This document shows positions 1-5,440 of a stretch of DNA of 5,506 nucleotides, piece by piece. The position numbers and the translations under genes were made by a program. This DNA comes from Pseudomonadota bacterium. Its GTDB lineage: Bacteria; Pseudomonadota; Alphaproteobacteria; Rhizobiales; Kaistiaceae. Positions within the stretch are counted from its first letter, which is position 1. Every line of letters starts with the position of its first letter. Location: assembly GCA_023433185.1 (NCBI GenBank), contig JAEZEN010000392.1, positions 1 to 5,506 on the forward strand, in the 5' to 3' direction. The notes under the pieces are model-generated. The model was not told the origin of the DNA. It ran no database searches and saw only the letters and a list, made by a program, of their open reading frames with translations.

Positions 1-689
1 ACTACGTCCTGCCGAGCCCGCTCCGGATCGCCCAGGCGCTCGTCACCGACTGGGAGATTCTCGGCCGCGCCCTCCTCATCACGCTCCGCACCACATTCCT
101 CGCGCTCCTCCTCGCGCTGGTCGGCGGGGTGCTGCTCTCGGTGATCCTGGTGCAGTCTCGCTGGATCGAACTCGCCTTCTTCCCCTATGCGGTGATCCTC
201 CAGGTGACGCCGATCGTCGCCATCGCGCCGCTGATCCTGATCTATACCGAGACCACGCAGCAGGCGCTCCTCATCTGCGCCTTCCTCGTCGCCTTCTTCC
301 CCGTCCTCGCCAACACGACGCAGGGCCTCAAGTCGACCGACCACAACCTCCTCAACCTGTTCGAGCTCTATCGCGCCAGCCGCTGGCAGACGCTCCTCCT
401 CCTCAAGCTGCCCAACGCCCTGCCCTTCTTCCTCGCCGGGCTCCGCATCGCCGGCGGCCTCGCGCTGATCGCCGCCGTCGTCGCCGAGTTTGCCGCGGGC
501 ACCGCCGGAGGCAATGCCGGCCTCGCCTTCCGGCTGCTCGAATCCCAGTTCCGCCTCAATATCCCGCGTCTCTTCGCGGCGCTCGTGCTGCTGTCCTTCA
601 CCGGCGTCCTGATCTACGCCGCCACCAGCCTCGTCTCGCATCTCCTGCTCCGCAAGTGGCACGAGAGCGCGATCCGCCGGGAGAACTGA
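1..689 (+). CDS. ABC transporter permease, NitT/TauT (SsuC/ThiX) type, 5' truncated
   Basis: This is the inner-membrane subunit of an ABC importer, which would work with a periplasmic binding protein and an ATPase encoded outside the window. The reading frame is open from the window edge (first full codon at base 3) to TGA 687-689, giving 228 residues. Relatives are usually about 250-270 residues, so roughly 30 N-terminal residues, probably the first membrane segment, are missing. The first visible residues, YVLPSPLRIAQAL, match the segment that follows the first helix in this family. Hydrophobic segments lie at about visible residues 24-51, 58-78, 86-105, 137-160 and 189-214. The cytoplasmic EAA loop that contacts the ATPase is recognisable as YRASRWQ...KLP (about bases 369-413), but its usual glycine is Arg (372-374). 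The permease stops one base before the amidohydrolase ATG, so the two are probably cotranscribed. Substrates of this family include taurine, sulfonates, nitrate, pyrimidines and riboflavin precursors; which applies here cannot be told. An internal GTG at 129 is not the start, because homology continues upstream of it. Confidence 0.9.
   Translation, partial: YVLPSPLRIAQALVTDWEILGRALLITLRTTFLALLLALVGGVLLSVILVQSRWIELAFFPYAVILQVTPIVAIAPLILIYTETTQQALLICAFLVAFFPVLANTTQGLKSTDHNLLNLFELYRASRWQTLLLLKLPNALPFFLAGLRIAGGLALIAAVVAEFAAGTAGGNAGLAFRLLESQFRLNIPRLFAALVLLSFTGVLIYAATSLVSHLLLRKWHESAIRREN
679..683 (+). promoter_or_regulatory. Ribosome binding site for the amidohydrolase
   Basis: GGGAG lies 7 bases before ATG 691 and inside the last codons of the permease. 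It supports ATG 691 as the start and makes translation coupled to the permease likely. Confidence 0.6.
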
Positions 690-690
690 C

Positions 691-2016
691 ATGGCCGAGT
701 ACGGCTTTGCCGCCGTCCCCGACGCGCCGCGCTACGTCATCGCCGACGCGACCGTGCCCGGCGTGCTCCTCGACGCGCCCGGCATCGAGCCCGACGCGGA
801 AGGCCTGACCCGCGTCGACATCGCCGTCGCCGAGAGACGCATCGTCGGCATCGCTCCTGCCGGGATGTTCGGCGGCGACGCGCCCCGCATCGAGATGCGG
901 CGCGGCATGGCCTGGCCGACCTTCGTCGATATGCACACCCATCTCGACAAGGGCCACATCTGGGCGCGCCGGCCCAATCCGGACGGCACCTTCGCCGGCG
1001 CGCTCGACGCGGTCGCCGCCGACCGGACCGCGAACTGGAGCGCCGACGACGTCTGCCGCCGGATGGACTTCGGCCTCCGCGCCGCCCACGCCCACGGCAC
1101 CTCGCTGATCCGCACCCACCTCGACTCCGTCGATCCGCAGTACCGCATCTCGTGGCCGGTCTTCGCCGGGATGCGCGATGATTGGGCCGGCCGCATCGAC
1201 CTCCAGGCGGTGTCGATCGTCGGCATCGAGGAGCTGCGCGACACGGCCTATGCCGACGCCCTTGCCGACACGGTCGCCGCCCACGGCGGGGTGCTCGGCG
1301 CCGTCACCTACATGGTCCCCGACCTCGCGCCCCTCGTCGAGGCGCTGATGCTGCGCGCGGCAGCGCGCGGCCTCGACCTCGCCCTCCACGTCGACGAAAG
1401 CGGCGACCCCGCTGCCCACTCGCTCCGCGTCGTCGCCGATACGGCGATACGGCTCGGCTTCCCCGGCCGCATCGTCGCGGGCCATTGCTGCTCGCTCGCG
1501 ATCCAGCCCGCGGACGAGGCGGAGGCGACGATGGAACGCGTCGCCCAGGCCGGAATCGCGGTGGTCTCGCTGCCGATGTGCAACATGTACCTTCAGGATC
1601 GCATGGCCGGACGCACGCCGCGCTGGCGCGGCGTTACCCTGGTGCACGAACTGATGGCGCACGACGTGCCGGTCGCCGTGGCGTCCGACAACACCCGCGA
1701 TCCGTTCTACGCCTATGGCGACCTCGACATGGTCGAGGTGTTCCGCGAGGCGACGCGCATCCTCCACCTCGACCATCCGGTCTCGTCCTGGGCGAGCCTC
1801 GTCGCCCGCGCGCCGGCCGCGATCATCGGTCGCGGCGACGACCACGGCCAGATCGCCGAAGGCCGGGCCGCCGACCTCGTCCTCTTCCGTGCCCGCACAT
1901 GGACCGAGCTGCTCGCCCGCCCGCAGTCCGACCGCACCGTGCTGCGCGCCGGAAGCGCCATCGACCGTACGCTCCCCGACTACAGCGAACTGGACGAGAT
2001 CGTGGGATTGGCATGA
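691..2016 (+). CDS. Cytosine-deaminase-like amidohydrolase
   Basis: This 441-residue protein is a TIM-barrel metal-dependent hydrolase of the amidohydrolase superfamily, closest to the cytosine deaminase/AtzC branch. It would hydrolyse a ring C-N or exocyclic amino group of a small, probably heterocyclic, substrate in the cytoplasm. Metal ligands are visible: HTHLDK with His82 and His84, His233 and the likely catalytic Glu236 in HVDESGD, His265 in AGHC, and Asp333 in ASDNTRDPFY. The signature LPMCNMYLQDR (294-304) is also typical. A C-terminal beta segment (about 388-420, with GRAADLVLF) completes the outer sandwich domain. Length matches the family (about 400-450). ATG 691 is chosen for its ribosome binding site and because the N-terminal beta segment (15-55) begins just after it. 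Compared with my memory of E. coli CodA, substrate-contact positions appear changed (Gln156 to about Gly178, Asp314 to Asn334, Trp319 to Phe339), so cytosine is not a safe substrate call. The gene overlaps the next one by 4 bases, which suggests the two products act in one pathway. Confidence 0.88.
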   Translation: MAEYGFAAVPDAPRYVIADATVPGVLLDAPGIEPDAEGLTRVDIAVAERRIVGIAPAGMFGGDAPRIEMRRGMAWPTFVDMHTHLDKGHIWARRPNPDGTFAGALDAVAADRTANWSADDVCRRMDFGLRAAHAHGTSLIRTHLDSVDPQYRISWPVFAGMRDDWAGRIDLQAVSIVGIEELRDTAYADALADTVAAHGGVLGAVTYMVPDLAPLVEALMLRAAARGLDLALHVDESGDPAAHSLRVVADTAIRLGFPGRIVAGHCCSLAIQPADEAEATMERVAQAGIAVVSLPMCNMYLQDRMAGRTPRWRGVTLVHELMAHDVPVAVASDNTRDPFYAYGDLDMVEVFREATRILHLDHPVSSWASLVARAPAAIIGRGDDHGQIAEGRAADLVLFRARTWTELLARPQSDRTVLRAGSAIDRTLPDYSELDEIVGLA

Positions 2017-3419
2017 CCGACATCGCCCGCCTGAAGACGCTGCTCGACGGCATCAAGATCGAGGACAATCCGGCGATCGTGAAGCAGAAGAGCCGGGACT
2101 TCTTCTGGTACTCGCCGGTCCTCAAGCGTGAACTGGATCACGTCACCGGCGACCTCGTCGTCTCGCCGAAGGACGAGGCCGAGGTCGTCCGGGTGCTCGG
2201 GGCCTGCTACGAGCTCGGGGTCCCCGTGACCCCGCGCGGCTCGGGCACCGGCAACTACGGCCAGGCGATGCCGCTGTCGGGGGGCGTCGTCCTCAGCCTC
2301 GCCGACTTCAACGCGGTGAAGGACGTGTCGCGCGGCCGGGTGATCACCGAGCCCGGGGCCATCCTCGCCCAGATCGACAAGGTGACGCGGGCCGGCGGGC
2401 AGGAGCTCCGTCTCCATCCCTCGACCTATGCGACCGCGTCCCTTGCCGGCTTCATCGCCGGCGGCTCCGGCGGCGTGGGCTCGATCAACTGGGGCGGGCT
2501 CCGCGACATCGGCAACGTGCTGCGGCTGCGCGTCGTGACCATGGAGGAGACGCCGCGCGTCCTCGACCTGACCGGCTGGGACCTTCACCGGGTGATGCAT
2601 GCCTACGGTACAAACGGCATCATCACCGAGGTCGAGGTCCCGCTCGACGCCGCCTATGACTGGGTGGACGTCATCGTCGGCACGGACGACTATCTCCGCG
2701 CCGTCGAGATCGCCGACCTTCTCGCCAACCGCGACGGGCTGCTCTTCAAGGAGATCGCGACGGTGGCCGCGCCGGTGCCCCACGACTACTTCCTCCGCCA
2801 CCAGAAGTTCCTCCGCCGCGACCAGTCGGTCGTGCTCCTGATGGTCGCGCCGCACGCCGTCGATCCGCTGATGGCGCTGCTCGCCCGCGAGAAGGGCGAG
2901 GTTCTCTACCGCTCCGACGCGGCGAGCGAGGACGAGAAGAAGGGTCTGCCGCCGGTCTACGAACTGAGCTGGAACCACACGACGCTCCGCGGTCTCCGCG
3001 TCGACCCGACCATCACCTACCTCCAGACCCTCCACCGCGCGCCCGGCCCCCTCGCGAGCGTCCGCCGGATGACCGAGACCTTCGGTGACGAGGTCCCGGG
3101 GCACCTCGAGTTCATCCGCTTCGACGGCAATGTCTGCGCCGCCGGCCTGCCGATCGTGCGCTACACGAGCGACGCGCGGCTCGACGAGATCATCGCTATC
3201 CACGAGGACGGCGGCGTCCCGATCTTCAACCCCCACCGCTATACGCTGGAGGAAGGCGGCATGAAGCAGACCGACGCCGTCCAACTCGCCTTCAAGCACG
3301 AGGCGGACCCGCGGGGGCTGCTCAACCCGGGCAAGATGGTCGCCTGGGAGAATCCGGACTTCGACTGGAAGACCAACAAGACCTACCTCTTCCCCGGCCT
3401 CCAGCCGGCGGCCGACTAG
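2013..3419 (+). CDS. FAD-binding PCMH-type oxidoreductase (GlcD/VAO superfamily)
   Basis: This 468-residue flavoprotein probably oxidises a small organic substrate and passes electrons to oxygen, a quinone or another carrier. The N-terminal FAD domain spans about residues 45-210. It shows DLVVSPKDEAEVVRVL (47-62), the pyrophosphate-binding loop PRGSGTGNYGQAMPLSGG (74-91), ITEPGAIL (111-118), a long Gly/Ala-rich segment (about 138-164), and HAYGTNGIITEVEVPL (196-211). The end, DPRGLLNPGKM (432-442), matches the C-terminal hallmark of GlcD-like oxidases. The middle region (about 215-430), which would form the substrate domain, is not one I can assign. No signal peptide is seen, so it is cytoplasmic. 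The start is the ATG at 2013, which overlaps the amidohydrolase stop as ATGA; the open frame extends upstream to 1182, but that part is out-of-frame shadow of the amidohydrolase. No strong ribosome binding site is seen, consistent with translational coupling. Substrate unknown; a role in the same pathway as the amidohydrolase is inferred from the overlap. Confidence 0.85.
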   Translation: MTDIARLKTLLDGIKIEDNPAIVKQKSRDFFWYSPVLKRELDHVTGDLVVSPKDEAEVVRVLGACYELGVPVTPRGSGTGNYGQAMPLSGGVVLSLADFNAVKDVSRGRVITEPGAILAQIDKVTRAGGQELRLHPSTYATASLAGFIAGGSGGVGSINWGGLRDIGNVLRLRVVTMEETPRVLDLTGWDLHRVMHAYGTNGIITEVEVPLDAAYDWVDVIVGTDDYLRAVEIADLLANRDGLLFKEIATVAAPVPHDYFLRHQKFLRRDQSVVLLMVAPHAVDPLMALLAREKGEVLYRSDAASEDEKKGLPPVYELSWNHTTLRGLRVDPTITYLQTLHRAPGPLASVRRMTETFGDEVPGHLEFIRFDGNVCAAGLPIVRYTSDARLDEIIAIHEDGGVPIFNPHRYTLEEGGMKQTDAVQLAFKHEADPRGLLNPGKMVAWENPDFDWKTNKTYLFPGLQPAAD

Positions 3420-3425
3420 TTCCGA

Positions 3426-3432
3426 AGGAGAG
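3426..3432 (+). promoter_or_regulatory. Ribosome binding site for the flavodoxin-fold reductase
   Basis: AGGAGAG lies in the 22-base gap after the FAD oxidoreductase, 9 bases before ATG 3442. It is the strongest Shine-Dalgarno match in the upstream cluster and fixes the start of the next gene. Confidence 0.75.
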
Positions 3433-3441
3433 CCCGTCACC

Positions 3442-4023
3442 ATGCGCGTGCTCGTCCTCTTCGCCCACCCGGTCGAGACCAGCTACATCGCCGCGCTTCA
3501 CCGCGCCGTCGTCGAGGAGTTGCGGGCGGCCGGCCATGAGGTCGACGACTGCGACCTCTATGCCGAGGACTTCGCGCCGGCGATGACGCGCGAGGAGCGC
3601 ATCGACTACCAGGAGATCGGCCCCAACCGGCGGAACGTCGAGGGCCACGTCGCGCGGCTGCTTGCCGCCGAGGCGCTGGTCGTCGTCCACCCGGTGTGGA
3701 ATTTCGGCTACCCGGCGATCCTCAAGGGCTATTTCGACCGCGTCTTCCTGCCCGGCGTCTCCTTCCACATGATCGACCGCAAGGCCACACCCGGGCTCCA
3801 CAACATCCGCAAGTGCGCCTTCGTCTGCACCTATGGCGGCAGCCGCCTGCGGGCGTGGCTGGTGGGCGACCCGCCCCGCAAGCTGGCCAGGCGGACGATG
3901 CGCGTCACCATCCACCCGCGCGGCCGCGTCGACTACCACGCCCACTACGACATCAACCGCTCGACGCCCGAGAGCCGCGAGCGGTTTCTCGGCCGTGTCC
4001 GGAGCGCGATGCGGGTCTTCTGA
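3442..4023 (+). CDS. NAD(P)H-dependent oxidoreductase, flavodoxin-2 fold (NQO/MdaB/KefF-like)
   Basis: This 193-residue cytoplasmic flavoprotein would transfer electrons from NAD(P)H through bound FMN or FAD to a quinone, a free flavin or another acceptor. The first strand and flavin-phosphate loop are seen in MRVLVLFAHPVETSY (1-15). The most diagnostic segment is HPVWNFGYPAILKGYFDRVF (83-102), the flavin-contacting and dimer-forming motif of NAD(P)H quinone dehydrogenases. A third flavin-contact strand, CAFVCTYGGS (125-134), follows. Length is normal for the family (about 180-200). ATG 3442 is supported by AGGAG upstream. The gene follows the FAD oxidoreductase by only 22 bases and likely shares its transcript; it could recycle an electron acceptor for that enzyme, reduce a pathway intermediate, or detoxify a quinone-like product. 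These roles are inferred. The C-terminal stretch around HPRGRVDYHAHYD (158-170) is not one I recognise. Confidence 0.85.
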   Translation: MRVLVLFAHPVETSYIAALHRAVVEELRAAGHEVDDCDLYAEDFAPAMTREERIDYQEIGPNRRNVEGHVARLLAAEALVVVHPVWNFGYPAILKGYFDRVFLPGVSFHMIDRKATPGLHNIRKCAFVCTYGGSRLRAWLVGDPPRKLARRTMRVTIHPRGRVDYHAHYDINRSTPESRERFLGRVRSAMRVF

Positions 4024-4044
4024 GCCGGCCAATCGCCTGTCATT

Positions 4045-4062
4045 CAGCCGACATGAAGGCTG
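4045..4062. repeat. Small inverted repeat downstream of the reductase gene
   Basis: CAGCC and GGCTG flank an 8-base spacer in the 55-base gap between the reductase and marR genes. There is no T-run after it, so it is not a convincing intrinsic terminator. It touches the operator-like repeat at 4062. It could be half of a complex regulatory region or chance. Confidence 0.3.
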
Positions 4063-4077
4063 CTTAGACGCATAAGC
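4062..4077. promoter_or_regulatory. Candidate MarR operator just before the marR start
   Basis: GCTTA-gacgca-TAAGC is a perfect 5+5 inverted repeat in a 16-base footprint, the usual size for a MarR dimer site. It ends two bases before ATG 4079, so binding would cover the start region and give autorepression. It is AT-rich in an otherwise very GC-rich window. Five-base arms can arise by chance, so the support is its position and size. Confidence 0.45.
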
Positions 4078-4078
4078 G

Positions 4079-4570
4079 ATGGGATTCGACCACCGCCGCA
4101 CCGTGACCTTCCGACTGGCCCAGGCGGCCCACGCCTACCGCGTGCGTGCCGGCAGCCGGCTGGCGCGGATCGAGCTCCATACCGGCCAGGAATCGCTTCT
4201 CAAGGCGCTCGCGGACAACGATGGCCAGTCGATGAGCGACCTCGCCGCCGCGCTTGGCGTGCAGCCCCCCACCGTGACCAAGATGATCAGCCGGCTTGCC
4301 GCCCAGGACTACGTCGAACGGCGCGCCTCGCGCGGCGACGGGCGGCAGGCCATGGTCTTCCTCACCGCCCGGGGCCGGCAGAGCATCGAGGGCATCGACA
4401 AGGTGTGGAAGCGCGTCGAGAAGGACGCGGTGTCGGGCATCGACGACAAGGACCGCAAGAAGCTTCGCAAGCTGCTCCGCCAGATCGAGCGCAACCTCGG
4501 CGCCGCGCGCCACGCCGACGACGAGGATCTGGCGGCCGACGACGACGGGACGACGCAGGCGGCCGAGTAG
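4079..4570 (+). CDS. MarR-family winged-helix transcriptional regulator
   Basis: This 163-residue protein is a dimeric DNA-binding regulator that would typically release its operator on binding a small, often aromatic or phenolic, ligand. An N-terminal dimerisation helix (about 8-30) is followed by the helix-turn-helix (about 36-77), with MSDLAAALGVQPPTVTKMIS (52-71) covering the recognition helix. The wing comes next, with RRASRGDGRQAMVFLT (81-96) carrying the basic-Asp-Arg pattern typical of MarR. A C-terminal helix (about 101-141) completes the dimer interface. After residue 144 there is an acidic, probably disordered tail rich in Asp and Ala, not part of the usual fold. ATG 4079 is chosen because TAA 4073-4075 closes the frame just upstream. 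No Shine-Dalgarno sequence is seen at normal spacing, so the mRNA may be leaderless or weakly translated. Likely targets are its own promoter and the flanking redox and catabolic genes, inferred from position. Confidence 0.9.
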   Translation: MGFDHRRTVTFRLAQAAHAYRVRAGSRLARIELHTGQESLLKALADNDGQSMSDLAAALGVQPPTVTKMISRLAAQDYVERRASRGDGRQAMVFLTARGRQSIEGIDKVWKRVEKDAVSGIDDKDRKKLRKLLRQIERNLGAARHADDEDLAADDDGTTQAAE

Positions 4571-4598
4571 CCCCGCTTCGCACTCGACGCCGCCCCCG

Positions 4599-4617
4599 GC
4601 CTCCTATAAGCGGAGGC
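4599..4617. promoter_or_regulatory. Inverted repeat with a -10-like core upstream of the SDR gene
   Basis: GCCTCC and GGAGGC are perfect 6-base arms around the 7-base spacer TATAAGC. The spacer contains TATAAG, which resembles a -10 box; a weak -35 candidate, CTCGAC, lies at 4583-4588 (16-base spacing). The site is in the 102-base gap between marR and the SDR gene, so an operator laid over the SDR promoter is possible. It could instead be a hairpin at the end of the marR transcript, though no T-run follows. Promoter and operator roles are inference. Confidence 0.4.
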
Positions 4618-4659
4618 GCATTCCGCAGTGGAAAAAGGGGGCTCGCCCGCACCGGGCGT

Positions 4660-4666
4660 GAGGAAA
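4660..4666 (+). promoter_or_regulatory. Ribosome binding site that decides the SDR start
   Basis: GAGGAAA lies just before ATG 4673, with 9 bases between GAGG and the ATG. It favours ATG 4673 over the in-frame GTG at 4628, which would add 15 residues not expected in the family. Confidence 0.7.
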
Positions 4667-4672
4667 CGGACC

Positions 4673-5428
4673 ATGTCGATCACATTCGATTTCGCCGGGC
4701 GCGCAGCCGTGGTCACGGGCGGCGCCCAGGGCATCGGCCGCGCCGTCGTCGAGAAGCTGCTCGGAGGCGGCGCGAGCGTTGCCATCTGGGACCGCGACAG
4801 GACCCTCGCCGCAGCGACCGCGGGCGAACTCGCCGCGCGCGGCCATGTCATCGCCGTCGGCGTCGACGTCGGCGACTTCGGCGCCGTCGAGGCGGCGCGG
4901 GACGAGACCGTCGCGGCCCTCGGCAAGGTCGACATCCTGGTCAACGGCGCCGGCATCGCCGGGCCCATCGCCAAGACCTGGGAGCACACGACCGACGCCT
5001 GGGAGCAGGTGCTCCGCGTCAACCTCACCGGCCCCTACCACTGCTGCAAGGCGCTGGTGCCCGGCATGATCGCCCGGAACTACGGCCGCATCGCCAACAT
5101 CGCCTCGATCGCCGGCAAGGAGGGCAACCCCAACGCCTCGGCCTATTCGGCGTCGAAGGCGGGCCTCATCGGCCTCACCAAGACCCTCGGCAAGGAACTC
5201 GCGACCTACGACATCGCGGTCAACGCCATCACCCCGGCGGTCGCCAAGACCGCGATCCTCGACCAGGTGACGCAGCAGCACATCGACTACATGCTGTCGA
5301 AGATTCCGCGCGGCCGCCTGGTGCTGGTCGAGGAGATCGCCAACACCATCGCCTTCATGGTCTCGGAGGAATGTTCCTTCACCACCGGCTTCACCTTCGA
5401 CATCTCCGGCGGCCGGGCGACCTACTGA
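4673..5428 (+). CDS. Classical short-chain dehydrogenase/reductase (SDR)
   Basis: This 251-residue cytoplasmic enzyme has a single Rossmann domain and would interconvert an alcohol and a ketone using NAD(H) or NADP(H). The cofactor loop is TGGAQGIG (15-22). Asp40 at the end of the second strand (AIWDRD) favours NAD(H), because an acidic residue there usually hydrogen-bonds the adenosine ribose. Asp65, NGAG (91-94) and Asn117 are in place. The catalytic set is Ser145 (in NIASIAGKEGNPNASAYSAS), Tyr158 and Lys162. The segment NAITPAV (184-190) and the C-terminal FTTGFTFDISGG (236-247) are typical of FabG-like and sugar-alcohol SDRs. Length matches the family at about 250. It follows marR by 102 bases with its own ribosome binding site and possible promoter, so it may be transcribed separately. 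A FabG role in fatty acid synthesis is unlikely without neighbouring fab genes; a catabolic dehydrogenase is more likely. Substrate unknown. Confidence 0.92.
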   Translation: MSITFDFAGRAAVVTGGAQGIGRAVVEKLLGGGASVAIWDRDRTLAAATAGELAARGHVIAVGVDVGDFGAVEAARDETVAALGKVDILVNGAGIAGPIAKTWEHTTDAWEQVLRVNLTGPYHCCKALVPGMIARNYGRIANIASIAGKEGNPNASAYSASKAGLIGLTKTLGKELATYDIAVNAITPAVAKTAILDQVTQQHIDYMLSKIPRGRLVLVEEIANTIAFMVSEECSFTTGFTFDISGGRATY

Positions 5429-5430
5429 GG
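5427..5430 (+). promoter_or_regulatory. Ribosome binding site for the next partial gene
   Basis: GAGG overlaps the SDR stop codon and lies 10 bases before TTG 5441. It supports a coupled start there. Confidence 0.4.
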
Positions 5431-5440
5431 CATACGGCCG

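Noticed and set aside
598..1845. Long minus-strand open frame (415 codons) opposite the amidohydrolase
   Set aside because: Low-complexity composition without domain motifs; the + strand frame carries all amidohydrolase metal ligands.
1182..2012. Upstream in-frame extension of the FAD oxidoreductase
   Set aside because: The extension is Arg/Pro-rich and lies out of frame across the amidohydrolase gene. Recognisable oxidoreductase sequence begins only after ATG 2013.
691..2016. Confident naming of the amidohydrolase as codA
   Set aside because: The metal site agrees, but the substrate-contact residues seem changed, so the family name is kept and the symbol left empty.
1980..3443. Long minus-strand open frame (487 codons) opposite the FAD oxidoreductase
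   Set aside because: Its translation is rich in Arg, Asp, Val and His with no family motifs, typical of the antisense of GC-rich coding sequence. The + strand protein has clear FAD motifs.
4045..4062. Intrinsic terminator after the reductase gene
   Set aside because: The stem is only 5 pairs with an 8-base loop and no T-run follows.
4053..4067. Four-codon mini-ORF (M-K-A-A-stop) before marR
   Set aside because: Too short to support as a leader peptide, and no ribosome binding site at sensible spacing was seen.
4628..4672. GTG start 15 codons upstream for the SDR
   Set aside because: ATG 4673 has a good ribosome binding site and gives the normal SDR N-terminus; the extension has no family support.
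4604..5281. Minus-strand open frame opposite the SDR
   Set aside because: Antisense shadow: no motifs, while the + strand has the full SDR catalytic set.
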